64,000 bases of DNA from Paenibacillus sp. FSL R5-0345 (lineage in GTDB: Bacteria; Bacillota; Bacilli; Paenibacillales; Paenibacillaceae). A program made the translations under genes and the position numbers. The stretch lies in contig NZ_CP009281.1 of NCBI RefSeq assembly GCF_000758585.1, positions 5,580,001-5,644,000 of the forward strand. Direction: 5' to 3'. Of the stretch, positions 7,554 through 16,486 are shown piece by piece (within the stretch, counting starts at the first letter, position 1; each line of letters opens with the position of its first letter). The notes beneath the pieces were generated by a model. It was not told the DNA's origin, searched no databases, and saw only the letters and a program-made list of their open reading frames with translations.

Positions 7554-8531
7554 ATGGCTAATATTAAAGAAATCGCCCGTATGGCTGGTGTTTCCGTGAC
7601 AACGGTCTCGCGAGTACTTAATAATCATCCTTATGTAAGTGAAGCCAAAAGAACCGCAGTCCTAAATACGATTGAAAAGTTAAATTACTCACGTAATATG
7701 AACGCCGTTCATCTGATTACCGGTCGTACGCAAGCCATTGCAGTTATTATTCCTTACATAAACTTATTTTATTTCTCTGTGATCATCGAAGGACTAGCCC
7801 AAGAGGCACTTTTAGCACAATACCGACTAATTTTATGCCAGACCGATTACCAACCTGATGAAGAAATAAAAGTACTGGAGATGCTACGCAATAAAGAAAT
7901 TGACGGCGTGGTTATTGTCTCTACAAGCATGAGCTCAGAAGTTATTGAAGAATATACAGCATATGGTCCCATCGTGGTCTGCCAAGATAGAGGGAATTGC
8001 CAGTTCTCTTCCGTTTATATTGAGCACTATTCCGCTTTTCGAAGCGGTCTTCAATACTTGAATGATAAAGGATACCGCAGGATCGGTTACTGTGAAGGCA
8101 GACAACATGGCAGCAGCAGCTCTATCCGGCAAATCGCCTTCCGGGACTTTCTAGACACAACTGGTCAGCCTTATCCTGAAGAGTGGATGATATACGACTG
8201 TGTAACGGAAGAGGATGGGGTTCGTGTGCTTCACCATCTGCTCCAAATGAAGGAACGGCCTGACGCGCTAATTATATCTGGCGATCATGTTGCGGCTGGT
8301 CTAATCATCGAAGCCTGGAAGAATGGTATTCGAATTCCTGAGGATTTGGCCGTCATTGGATTTGACAACCAGCCTATCGGCCGAACGCTGGGTCTGACCA
8401 CCATAGATAACCAATTGTCCGAAATGGGTACGACAGCTTTTCGGATCATTTATGATCAGATTCAGAATAATGATAGGCTTCCGGTCCACTATAAGCTTGA
8501 ATATCGCATTATTGAACGTTCAACGGTATAG
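7554..8531 (+). CDS. LacI family transcriptional regulator
   Basis: This 325-residue protein has the LacI helix-turn-helix at the N-terminus (IKEIARMAGVSVTTVSRVLNNHPYVSE). The hinge and a periplasmic-binding-protein-like sensor domain follow, ending with the typical DLAVIGFDNQPIGR and LTTIDNQLSEMG segments. AAAGGAGG lies 13 nt upstream of the ATG. Such regulators usually bind a sugar or sugar phosphate and repress carbohydrate genes. It stands alone between the efe and nag operons, so its target is unknown. A LacI-type palindrome occurs at 54173-54194 in this window, but nothing ties the two together. Confidence 0.9.
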   Translation: MANIKEIARMAGVSVTTVSRVLNNHPYVSEAKRTAVLNTIEKLNYSRNMNAVHLITGRTQAIAVIIPYINLFYFSVIIEGLAQEALLAQYRLILCQTDYQPDEEIKVLEMLRNKEIDGVVIVSTSMSSEVIEEYTAYGPIVVCQDRGNCQFSSVYIEHYSAFRSGLQYLNDKGYRRIGYCEGRQHGSSSSIRQIAFRDFLDTTGQPYPEEWMIYDCVTEEDGVRVLHHLLQMKERPDALIISGDHVAAGLIIEAWKNGIRIPEDLAVIGFDNQPIGRTLGLTTIDNQLSEMGTTAFRIIYDQIQNNDRLPVHYKLEYRIIERSTV

Positions 8532-8550
8532 CTCAATTCAGGCGCTGTTC

Positions 8551-8593
8551 AAAAACGGTCCACTTCGCAGTCATCTGCAAGTGGGCCGTTTTG
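8551..8593 (+). terminator. Intrinsic terminator after LacI gene
   Basis: Arms AAAACGGTCCACTT and AAGTGGGCCGTTTT pair with one G-U and flank a small inner stem (GCA/TGC); the 3' arm ends in TTTT. Confidence 0.7.
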
Positions 8594-8689
8594 ATTTAAA
8601 TCTATGAGTTTATGCGTGATTGCATAATATCCTTTTTGTATTCATTTTTACCCCTTGCATCCGGATAGATTTTGTTTTATTCTGAATAT

Positions 8690-8702
8690 GAAAATAATTT
8701 TC
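8690..8702 (+). promoter_or_regulatory. Possible RpiR operator
   Basis: GAAAATAATTTTC is a perfect 13-nt palindrome 64 nt upstream of the rpiR-nagBA start. RpiR-type regulators often bind GAAA-N-TTTC inverted repeats close to their own operons. The region is very AT-rich, so chance is possible. Confidence 0.35.
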
Positions 8703-8765
8703 TTATTTTTATAAATAATCTTAAAAATAATTTCAATGGGCTACATTAGAAGTCGAGGTGAATGG

Positions 8766-9644
8766 ATGTCCCCAATTTTATATGCACTTGAGCATGAAAA
8801 GTCCAAGCTCTCTCAAATGGAGCGGAAGCTGGCGGAACGGATCCTGTCATCACCAGGTGAAATTGTTCATATGGGCATCACAGAACTCGCAGAACAATGC
8901 GGTATTAGTCCTGCTACGATTACACGTTTTTGTAAGGTTCTGCATTTCAAGGGTTTTCCAGATTTCAAAGTAAAGCTGGCTGCTGAGATTGCTCATAGCG
9001 ATGCAGCTCCTCAGGATGGCGGTTCTTCTTATCAAGATATTGTTGCAGGTAATCCACTCTCCGTTATTGTGGAAGCAATGCAAATGAACCATCTGACATC
9101 CATTCGAGATACAACTTCACTTCTGGATCTGGAACGACTACAGGAAGCCGTTAATTTATTATGCCAAGCACGGCGAGTGGATCTATATGGAATGGCTACC
9201 TCCTCCATTGTCGCTCAGGATTTCTATCAAAAGTTGATCCGTATTGGCGTGAATTGTACTGCTTTCGCCGATTCCCATATGCAGATCACCTCTGCCTCAT
9301 CGCTATCTGAAGGTGATGTCGTGTTCGCAGTATCGTATTCCGGAGAAACCCCAGAGACCATTGATGCTTTAACATGTGCCAAAGCCAGTGGAGCAAGCAC
9401 TATTGCTCTAACCTCTTACGGCAGCAGTACCTTGGCCACTCTAGCTGATATCCCACTGTTCTCCTCCTCCTTGGAAAAAGGAATGCGACGAGGCGATATG
9501 GCTTCACGTATTGCCCAGTTACACATCATTGATATTTTGTTTACTGGAATGGTCAGCACCCGTTTTGGGGATTTTATTCCTAGACTGGAGCAATCTTATT
9601 TGAATGTCCAACATTACCGAAACAAACGAGGAGGTCAATCTTAA
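8766..9644 (+). CDS. MurR/RpiR family regulator of amino-sugar genes
   Basis: The product has an N-terminal RpiR helix-turn-helix (about residues 1-75, with MGITELAEQCGISPATITRFCKVLHFKGFPDFK) and a C-terminal SIS domain that binds phosphosugars (SYSGETPETIDALTCAK, then ASTIALTSYGSS). I prefer the ATG at 8766, behind GAGGTGAATGG, to the ATG at 8736, giving 292 residues. Its stop overlaps the nagB start by one base (TAATG), so it is the first gene of an operon and probably controls it in response to GlcNAc-6-P or GlcN-6-P. Confidence 0.88.
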   Translation: MSPILYALEHEKSKLSQMERKLAERILSSPGEIVHMGITELAEQCGISPATITRFCKVLHFKGFPDFKVKLAAEIAHSDAAPQDGGSSYQDIVAGNPLSVIVEAMQMNHLTSIRDTTSLLDLERLQEAVNLLCQARRVDLYGMATSSIVAQDFYQKLIRIGVNCTAFADSHMQITSASSLSEGDVVFAVSYSGETPETIDALTCAKASGASTIALTSYGSSTLATLADIPLFSSSLEKGMRRGDMASRIAQLHIIDILFTGMVSTRFGDFIPRLEQSYLNVQHYRNKRGGQS

Positions 9645-10372
9645 TGAATATTCTTAAGTTCAATAGTGATGAGGATTTCGTACAAACTGGTGCGAATCTT
9701 ATCGCCAGTCTGCTTCAAAGCAATCCTAAAGCGGTGCTCGGTCTTGCGACTGGAAGTTCCCCAGTGGGTGTTTATGCTAAATTGGTTGAAATGAACCAAA
9801 AAGGGCTTGTAAGCTTCTCGAAAGCCACTTCTTTCAATCTTGATGAGTATATCGGATTGCCTGTCGATCACCCGCAGAGCTATCGCAGCTTCATGAATGA
9901 GCAATTATTCAATCATATTGATATTGATCCCGCACAGACACATATCCCTAACGGCAACGCAGCAGATATGGAAGCGGAATGCCTCGCTTACGACAAAATG
10001 CTGGAAGAATACGGACCGGTTGACTTGCAGATTCTCGGGATTGGAAGCAACGGCCATATCGGATTCAATGAACCAGATGCTAATCTGAGCAGCAAAACCC
10101 ATGTCGTTGATTTGCTTGAAGACACACGGGAAGCTAATGCTAGATTCTTCGACTCTTTGGACGATGTACCACGGCAAGCGATAACTATGGGCATCGGCGG
10201 CATTCTGAAAGCACGCCAAATTCTTCTGTTAGTACGCGGTGCTGGCAAAGCTGAAGCTATCCGTAATGCCGTTGAAGGTCCGATTACTACCCAATGCCCT
10301 GCATCTCTACTGCAGAGCCATCCGAATGTTATCGTCCTTGTAGATGAAGGAGCAGGAAAATGGCTGAAATAA
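9644..10372 (+). CDS. nagB: Glucosamine-6-phosphate deaminase NagB
   Basis: NagB converts glucosamine-6-phosphate to fructose-6-phosphate and ammonia. The 242-residue length is normal for the Bacillus type. Family motifs are clear: GLATGSSPVGVY (phosphate binding), FNLDEYIGL with the catalytic Asp, and GIGSNGHIGFNEP with the catalytic His region. The start follows CGAGGAGG and overlaps the upstream stop. The last 13 bp overlap nagA. Together the three genes degrade amino sugars from cell wall or chitin. Confidence 0.97.
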   Translation: MNILKFNSDEDFVQTGANLIASLLQSNPKAVLGLATGSSPVGVYAKLVEMNQKGLVSFSKATSFNLDEYIGLPVDHPQSYRSFMNEQLFNHIDIDPAQTHIPNGNAADMEAECLAYDKMLEEYGPVDLQILGIGSNGHIGFNEPDANLSSKTHVVDLLEDTREANARFFDSLDDVPRQAITMGIGGILKARQILLLVRGAGKAEAIRNAVEGPITTQCPASLLQSHPNVIVLVDEGAGKWLK

Positions 10373-11550
10373 ATAAAGAACAAGGTAAATTACTGTTTGG
10401 TAAGGTGCTGACTCCCCAAGGATTAATTGAGCGTGGCGTAATTGCCGTATCGAGTGAGCAAATTCATTACGCTGGTGAGGCAACATGGCTTCCAGAAGTT
10501 TACGCGCACTGGCCAGCTGATGGTCAAACATCAGAAGACCTGCTCATCCCTGGATTCGTAGATGTTCATGTACATGGTGGGGCTGGCCACGACTTTATGT
10601 ATAGTGATGCTGAATCTTTAAATGCCATCACTAAATTTCACAGCTCCCAAGGAACTACTACCATGCTGGCTACGACTATGACGGCTTCCAGGCCAGCTAT
10701 TGACCAAGTATTTACTGAAATAAATGCATATCGCGCCACTGAGATGCCATACACACAAATCGCGGGCATGCATTTGGAAGGGCCGTTCATCAGCCCGAAA
10801 TGGTCCGGTGCTCAGAATCCTGAGCATATTGTTCTGGCTAATATCGAGTGGCTGGAACAATGGGAGAACGACTATCCGGGCATGATCCGGCAAGTCACAT
10901 TGGCTCCGGAACGCGAAGGTGCATTAGAGGCTATCCTATGGCTGCGTAAGCAAGGGATTACCGCCGCGCTCGGTCATACGGATGCATCCTTTGAAGAGGT
11001 TATTGCTGCGGCAGATGCCGGATTAAATCAAGCCGTGCATATGTTTAATGCGATGACACCGCTACATCACCGCAAGCCTGGTGCTGCTGGTGCTGTAATG
11101 TTCGATAAACGCATACGTGCAGAGATCATCGCCGATGGCATACATGTTCATCCTGCAGCCATTTCTCTAGTGGCTAATCTAAAAAAAGATAACAACCTGT
11201 TATTAATTACAGATGCCATGTCTGCTACTGGACTTAGCGATGGTGAATATACGATCGGTGATTTACCTGTACTGGTTCAAGATGGCATTGCCACACTTAA
11301 AGATAACCCTGCCGCTTTAGCGGGTAGTACACTTACCATGATCCGCGGCTTCCGTTATCTCATACAAGAAGTAGGACTCAGCCTAGAAGAAGCCTCCCGT
11401 GCTGCAAGCCTTACTCCGGCAATATCCATTGGAATGGAACGCTCCATCGGTACCTTTGAAGCCGGAAAACGTGGTGATATCCTGCGACTTGATGCTGAAT
11501 TGAATCTGCAAAGTGTATGGATTGGCGGGCGCCAAATTAACGTCAAATAA
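10360..11550 (+). CDS. nagA: N-acetylglucosamine-6-phosphate deacetylase NagA
   Basis: NagA removes acetate from GlcNAc-6-phosphate ahead of NagB. The 396-residue amidohydrolase shows the metal and substrate motifs in order: PGFVDVHVHGGAG, GMHLEGPFISP, ALGHTDASF, AVHMFNAMTPLHHR and LITDAMSATGL (catalytic Asp). The start lies inside the 3' end of nagB behind GAAGGAG, so the two are translationally coupled. The Asp/His set is intact and the length usual. A strong terminator follows. Confidence 0.97.
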   Translation: MAEINKEQGKLLFGKVLTPQGLIERGVIAVSSEQIHYAGEATWLPEVYAHWPADGQTSEDLLIPGFVDVHVHGGAGHDFMYSDAESLNAITKFHSSQGTTTMLATTMTASRPAIDQVFTEINAYRATEMPYTQIAGMHLEGPFISPKWSGAQNPEHIVLANIEWLEQWENDYPGMIRQVTLAPEREGALEAILWLRKQGITAALGHTDASFEEVIAAADAGLNQAVHMFNAMTPLHHRKPGAAGAVMFDKRIRAEIIADGIHVHPAAISLVANLKKDNNLLLITDAMSATGLSDGEYTIGDLPVLVQDGIATLKDNPAALAGSTLTMIRGFRYLIQEVGLSLEEASRAASLTPAISIGMERSIGTFEAGKRGDILRLDAELNLQSVWIGGRQINVK

Positions 11551-11564
11551 GAATGATGTATAAT

Positions 11565-11613
11565 AAAAAAGCAACAATTCTCGCCATAAAGGTGAGGACT
11601 GTTGCTTTTTTAT
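11565..11613. terminator. Bidirectional terminator
   Basis: Arms AAAAAGCAACA and TGTTGCTTTTT extend through a second stem (CTCGCC with GGTGAG). It has A- and T-runs on both sides, so it serves nagA (plus) and the YhcN-like gene (minus). Confidence 0.8.
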
Positions 11614-11632
11614 TTAAAAATCAAACTATTTA

Positions 11633-12766
11633 TTAATAATTACGAGTCGGGAAAATTCGCTCAACCATCGTTCTGAATTCATCCACAAAACCTTTGATCG
11701 GATGACCCGCACGAGCCTCTTCTGCGTAGACATTGACACGATCTACAAAGTCTGGATTTGCTGATACGTATACATCCTTAATGGTTGCATCATGTTTTTT
11801 AATTTCAGCAGCGATTTTCGCTTTAATTTCTTTTGTAACTGTATCTGCTGCTTTTGTATGAATAGTGTTATTTGTGTTGTTCATGTGAGTCGAATGAGTA
11901 CTGTTCATGTGGGTAGAATTACTTCTGTAATTCGTACCATGGGTACTATTGGTGTAGTTTGGAGTGGTGCTGCGAATGCCCATTCCAGTTCCTAAGCCAT
12001 CCGTCATCCCAGTGCCGTTTCTAGTTCCCATACCCATTCCGTTACCAATGCCCATCCCCATATTGACATCATGTTTCGAACCGTTGCTGTTCAGCAGAGG
12101 TCCATTATTATAAGTATGGGTTCTAGTTCCGGTCGTCCCTGTTCCTGTCCCCAAACTTCCCATTCCGGTTGTTCCATTTCTGTGAGTGCCCACACCTGTC
12201 GTCCCCGTACCCAGAGTCCCCATGCCAAGTGTTCCGTTTCTGGTTGCAGGTCCAGTACTTGTTGTACCAGGAACTGTATTCACAGTACCTCTTAGGGTTC
12301 CGTTCGTCCCATTCGTTACCGCCCCTGTATCATTCATACCATCGCGTCCTATTTTCACTCTTCCAGTACCCGACATGACCCCTGTCGGTCCATAATTGTG
12401 AGGTACTGTAGATGATTTTGCTCGATAGGATGTAGTACCTTTAGCCCGCAGACCAGTAGTTGTATCATGTAACGTTACGGCGACATACGCATTCTTACCT
12501 GCAAGCATCACGTTCGCTGTGCGAACTTCAGGCATAGCAGCAATACGATCAGCGAGCTCCTGACTGACCTCCATTTTAGTAATATTATGCGTACCCATCG
12601 TTCCTCCGCGAACGGAGTTTACACCGATACGTCCGTCATTTACCCCCCGGACACTATTAGTTTGCACATTAGTCTTCTCTGCCGTATTTGTCCCACACCC
12701 TGTAATACTCACCAAGCCTAGAAGTAATGCGGCTGAGACTGACATGCTGATCTTGGATCGCATCAT
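11633..12766 (-). CDS. YhcN/YlaJ-family spore lipoprotein with repetitive insert
   Basis: The ATG at 12766 is chosen because GGAGG lies 8 nt upstream; the ATG at 12781 overlaps that site. A lipoprotein signal ends at LVSITGC (Cys about 24). The YhcN/YlaJ domain is split: an N-terminal part (KMEVSQELADRIAAMPEVRTANVMLAGKNAYVAVTL) and a C-terminal part (KEIKAKIAAEIKKHDATIKDVYVSANPDFVDRV). In between lie roughly 180 residues of low-complexity Gly/Thr/Met/Asn/His sequence (GTGTTGT, MGMGIGNG, NSTHSTHMNN). Known members are forespore or spore cortex lipoproteins implicated in germination or outgrowth. The long insert is unusual, as most members are 150-250 residues. Confidence 0.85.
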   Translation of the reverse strand: MMRSKISMSVSAALLLGLVSITGCGTNTAEKTNVQTNSVRGVNDGRIGVNSVRGGTMGTHNITKMEVSQELADRIAAMPEVRTANVMLAGKNAYVAVTLHDTTTGLRAKGTTSYRAKSSTVPHNYGPTGVMSGTGRVKIGRDGMNDTGAVTNGTNGTLRGTVNTVPGTTSTGPATRNGTLGMGTLGTGTTGVGTHRNGTTGMGSLGTGTGTTGTRTHTYNNGPLLNSNGSKHDVNMGMGIGNGMGMGTRNGTGMTDGLGTGMGIRSTTPNYTNSTHGTNYRSNSTHMNSTHSTHMNNTNNTIHTKAADTVTKEIKAKIAAEIKKHDATIKDVYVSANPDFVDRVNVYAEEARAGHPIKGFVDEFRTMVERIFPTRNY

Positions 12767-12968
12767 GAATTCATCCTCCATCTCTATTGTTGTATGTGTG
12801 CAGCATAACAGTCGTTAGGATGACCTTCCGGCGAACAAGCTATCCTGAAAGGATTTGGAACTGTGCCCGTTTGACCGTCACCTGCCAATGCATATCGGCG
12901 TATCTTATAAACAGTAAGCCGTATTTCAACGAGTCGGTAGTGCTCCGCAAAAGTTAGGAGGCGCGTGC

Positions 12969-14039
12969 ATGAAAGTTTTATTCACGTTTTATGTACCGAG
13001 TGGCGGGGTGGAGACTTTAAATAAGCTGCGGTGTGAAAGTCTCCAGCGTGATGGGATCGAATGTCATGTTTTATATCTAATGCCTGGTTCAGGAAGCCAG
13101 AATAAGGCTAACTTTCCGGTGTTTATTTCCTCTATAGATGAGGAGATTAAAGAAGTACTTGAGACCCATAACTATGATGCCATTATTGTTACATCGGATT
13201 ATTTATTGCTGAAGCGTCTGCGTGAGCTTGGTTACAGCGGTATTTTGATATACGAATCCCAAGGACTTGGAAAACGTAGTCATGCAAAAGAACTAATCAA
13301 AGACGCTGTCCCATATTTCCGCTCCTATTGTAATGCTGTCCTAATTCCACCAACGGATCATTTACTGGAGCTGTTTATTGAAATCTGTCCATGGCTACAT
13401 CGATATGTCATTCCCAATATTGTTGATGTCCAGTCCTTTCAGCACATCCCTGCCGAGCCTCCGGCTGATCCGGTCATCGCTTGGGTCGGGCGTCTGGAAA
13501 GCAATAAAAATTGGCGCGAATATTTGAGAATTGCCCATCAACTTCGCCTTCACAAACCAAACCTTCATTTATGGATGTTTCATGACCCTGAATTAGCCAC
13601 AGAGGATCAAAAGCAGCCCTTCCAAGAAGAATTGCAAAACTTAGGTCTGAACGATCGTCTAAGTACCTTCACCAATATTCCTAACCATGTAATGCCGATT
13701 TATTATTCCTCCATAGCTAATTCTGGAGGGTTTCTGTTATCCACTTCTATTACAGAGGGTTTTGGATATGCTGTTGCAGAAGCCATTTGCTGCACTTGTC
13801 CTGTACTTAGTACGGATTCTGACGGTGTTAGATCTTTTATTGTGCATAATATCTCAGGCAAATTTTATCCTCTTGGCAACATCGAAACGGCCGTCAATGA
13901 AGGGTTAGAGCTAATGAACAATCTGCCACTGCGAAATGCACTCCGCCAGCAAGGAAGGAATTATATGGTTACACGTTACGGTACGGAAAAATATGCGCAG
14001 TCATTTCGTGAAATGATGAACTCCTTTGCCATCTTCTAA
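12969..14039 (+). CDS. Glycosyltransferase family 4
   Basis: This 356-residue GT-B fold enzyme has the nucleotide-sugar binding C-terminal domain starting at about VIAWVGRLESNKNWREY (residue 165). It ends with the donor-binding LLSTSITEGFGYAVAEAICCTCPVLST motif, whose EGFG..VAEA pattern is diagnostic of GT4. The start follows TTAGGAGG. Donor and acceptor cannot be read from sequence. It opens the glycosylation island on the plus strand, facing the minus-strand operon that ends at 14113 across a shared terminator. Confidence 0.88.
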   Translation: MKVLFTFYVPSGGVETLNKLRCESLQRDGIECHVLYLMPGSGSQNKANFPVFISSIDEEIKEVLETHNYDAIIVTSDYLLLKRLRELGYSGILIYESQGLGKRSHAKELIKDAVPYFRSYCNAVLIPPTDHLLELFIEICPWLHRYVIPNIVDVQSFQHIPAEPPADPVIAWVGRLESNKNWREYLRIAHQLRLHKPNLHLWMFHDPELATEDQKQPFQEELQNLGLNDRLSTFTNIPNHVMPIYYSSIANSGGFLLSTSITEGFGYAVAEAICCTCPVLSTDSDGVRSFIVHNISGKFYPLGNIETAVNEGLELMNNLPLRNALRQQGRNYMVTRYGTEKYAQSFREMMNSFAIF

Positions 14040-14050
14040 CTTCTAACTGC

Positions 14051-14096
14051 AAAAGAACCTTCAAACCACTTTATTTGTGGATTTGAAGGTTCTTTT
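14051..14096. terminator. Bidirectional terminator
   Basis: A perfect 15-bp stem (AAAAGAACCTTCAAA and complement) between two converging glycosyltransferase genes serves both strands. Confidence 0.85.
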
Positions 14097-14112
14097 ATAA
14101 TTGTGGGACATA

Positions 14113-15153
14113 CTAAGATGGATTTCTTGATACAATCTCAAACAACGCATTTTGAAATATTTGTGTGCTTTTTTCCCAAGTGAAATTCTGTGAAACCTGT
14201 TCACCCTTACGAGCTAATCGTTGGCGTAAAGCCGGATCTCTGATTAAGGTTATAATATCATCTGCGAGCCGATTCTGAAATCGGTAGGACATTAAGCAGT
14301 TATGGCCATGCGTGCAATATTCCATATTCCCACCTGAGTAAACCGTAACGACCGCTGCACCACAACGCATAGCCTCAATCCCTGGCAACGAACCTGTATC
14401 ATACGTACTCGAACTCACAAAAATGTCGCTCTCACTATAATGGAAACAGAGTTCTGTATCATCCGCTGGAGTCCTTATTTGGTAACGTTCATCGTTCACC
14501 AGGGTTTGCAGCGTTGCAGATTCCGCTTGTTCTCCGGGAGGAGAAATCAAATACAGTTCAACCTCCGGGTGGTAGGCTTTAACCTTGTTTAATTGCTGAA
14601 GTAAATAATCCTGCTCACGGTGAGCTGAGAATCCACCCTCTGGCTTGCGCATAATCGCAGAAACTACCAGCCTTTTTTTAGGATCACGGACTTGCATATT
14701 TTTAAAGACGGGACCTACCCCGATCGGTACAATTCTCCCTTTAATGCCATGATTCATTTGGACAATTCCTTGTTGCCAGCGTGATAGAACGAGTAGGTTT
14801 GTCGCAATATTATATGATGAAAAAGAACGGCTATTGTCAGGTAAAAAGGCCGGCTCATAACAAAGCGCCAATCGAACATGAACACCTTTACCCTCTTCAC
14901 TTGCCCGCTGCGATACTTCAACTGTGGTATAGAAGTTGGAAATAATCACATCTCCTACTGGAAAATCGCTTGCTGCCAGTTCACCTTCTTTTGCATAGAG
15001 CAGCTCACATTCCATCTCGTATTCTACAACACCATCGCTGGGTAAAAGAATCGTTACTTCATGACCAATCTCTGTCAAACGATTAGCCAATTCCGCTAGC
15101 ATACGCTGGGCCCCGCCTCTGGTAAGAGTTAGAACAGGAAATATGAACTTCAT
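14113..15153 (-). CDS. Glycosyltransferase family 4
   Basis: This 346-residue GT-B enzyme opens with the acceptor-domain signature FPVLTLTRGGAQRMLAELANRL (compare the GGA-RM motif of many GT4 enzymes). It has the donor-domain pattern SSSTYDTGSLPGIEAMRCGAAVVTV near residue 255. It is the last gene of the minus-strand operon running from 21086, and its start overlaps the preceding GT2 gene by 4 bp. It probably adds a sugar to the glycan built from the nucleotide sugar made by the upstream genes. Confidence 0.85.
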   Translation of the reverse strand: MKFIFPVLTLTRGGAQRMLAELANRLTEIGHEVTILLPSDGVVEYEMECELLYAKEGELAASDFPVGDVIISNFYTTVEVSQRASEEGKGVHVRLALCYEPAFLPDNSRSFSSYNIATNLLVLSRWQQGIVQMNHGIKGRIVPIGVGPVFKNMQVRDPKKRLVVSAIMRKPEGGFSAHREQDYLLQQLNKVKAYHPEVELYLISPPGEQAESATLQTLVNDERYQIRTPADDTELCFHYSESDIFVSSSTYDTGSLPGIEAMRCGAAVVTVYSGGNMEYCTHGHNCLMSYRFQNRLADDIITLIRDPALRQRLARKGEQVSQNFTWEKSTQIFQNALFEIVSRNPS

Positions 15154-15872
15154 CTCCCTCTCTCCTTTTGCAACAACCGCGATAAAACCCTGTGATGTTT
15201 TGCTTGTACTTGTTCAATCTCCTTTTTCTGCTCCTCTTTGTGAATGACTGAGCCCATCTCATTATGAACTCGGTAATCAAGCAGCGGTTCCTCTATATAA
15301 GACCATGTATAATACGGTAAAATACGCAGCCAAAGATCATAATCTTGTGTATATAATAATCTCTCATTAAATTTCCCAACTGCGCGGAAGATACCCATAT
15401 GAAGAAGGACCGTACTTCCATTCACCGGGCAGCCTAACATCATGGTCTCAATAAACTTTGCCCTGCTGTCAAAAATCATACTTATCGTCTCGGAAATCCG
15501 CTCACCCTGCTCGTTTATATAATAATAGGCTGTATAATTAAACGAAGTACCTGTCCTCTTGAGCATTTGCATCTGGTGTTTGATTTTATTCGGATGAAAT
15601 AAATCATCAGCGCTTAGCCAGGCAAAATAAGTTCCGGTAGCCGCATCTATTCCTTTATTTAACGCGGAGGCGGTTCCTCCATTGTTTTTTCGTATATAAA
15701 CAATCTTATCCCTGAAAGGTTCAAGCTTCTCCATCCAAAGCGTAGACCCATCATCAATTACAATGGTCTCTATGTTCGAATAGCTTTGTTCCAAAACGCT
15801 TTGGATGGCGAGATCCACATATGGACAGTTATAAAAAGGAATGACCACCGACACTTTAGGTTCTTCACTCAT
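15150..15872 (-). CDS. Glycosyltransferase family 2
   Basis: This is a GT-A enzyme with VSVVIPFYNCPYVDLAIQSVLEQSY at the N-terminus, IVIDDGS, the GGTASALNKG segment and the metal-binding LSADD (DXD-like). The start at 15872 (MSEEPK) follows GGAGGTGAGCGC; the longer frame to 15932 overlaps the methyltransferase and lacks a site. The length is 240 residues. It is closely related to the GT2 gene at 16487-17203, with the same FYNCP, DDGST and NGGTASALN blocks, so the two are paralogues within one operon. Confidence 0.9.
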   Translation of the reverse strand: MSEEPKVSVVIPFYNCPYVDLAIQSVLEQSYSNIETIVIDDGSTLWMEKLEPFRDKIVYIRKNNGGTASALNKGIDAATGTYFAWLSADDLFHPNKIKHQMQMLKRTGTSFNYTAYYYINEQGERISETISMIFDSRAKFIETMMLGCPVNGSTVLLHMGIFRAVGKFNERLLYTQDYDLWLRILPYYTWSYIEEPLLDYRVHNEMGSVIHKEEQKKEIEQVQAKHHRVLSRLLQKERGR

Positions 15873-15903
15873 GCGCTCACCTCCTTCACCTGAAGCTCGG
15901 CCT

Positions 15904-16479
15904 TTATACTGTTTTGCAAGCCAATAAGGCATCTACCGGAGCATGACCTTCACCAAACGCCTCACGAAACGATGGGTTTTGAGCATGATGAAAACCTTTA
16001 AGTACTGTTACAGCATACCCCAGCTCTATAAAGTCCTCTGGTTCCCATCCGCTCCGGTGCTTTTGATAATGTTCTCCTTGCAAGTGATAATGATCCATTC
16101 CCTCCTGCGGAAAAAAACCCCGAGGTGTAAATACGACTACACGATTATAGGCGATTCTCTCTGCCATCCCGAGTAATCTTTGTCCTTCCTTCCTTTCAAA
16201 GTGTTCAATTGAATCGATAAAAGTGACCGCTGAGAACGTCTTTGGAAGGAATAATTTATCCATATGACAAGCATCCCCGTGCACAGGAATAATATGAGGT
16301 GCTTTATATTCACGATGCAGCAGGTAAGGTCTGTGAATTTCTAGTCCAAGGACTACTGCGGCTTCATACCGTTCAAGCAGGGTACCGGTGCCACTGCCGA
16401 TATCCAGTATACTTTCACAGAATTTTAACTGCTCCAATAAGATTGGTAGAAAGTCATTCACTTCAATTTCCCGGTACAT
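15904..16479 (-). CDS. SAM-dependent methyltransferase (class I)
   Basis: This 191-residue protein has motif I (ESILDIGSGTGTLLERYE), an acidic residue at the end of strand 2 (LGLEIHRPY), a motif II-like segment (FSAVTFIDSIEHF) and RVVVFTPRGFF. It looks like a small-molecule or sugar methyltransferase of the Methyltransf_11/25 type. Wedged between two paralogous GT2 genes in one operon, it may O-methylate a residue of the glycan. The exact acceptor cannot be inferred. Confidence 0.82.
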   Translation of the reverse strand: MYREIEVNDFLPILLEQLKFCESILDIGSGTGTLLERYEAAVVLGLEIHRPYLLHREYKAPHIIPVHGDACHMDKLFLPKTFSAVTFIDSIEHFERKEGQRLLGMAERIAYNRVVVFTPRGFFPQEGMDHYHLQGEHYQKHRSGWEPEDFIELGYAVTVLKGFHHAQNPSFREAFGEGHAPVDALLACKTV

Positions 16480-16486
16480 AACTTTC

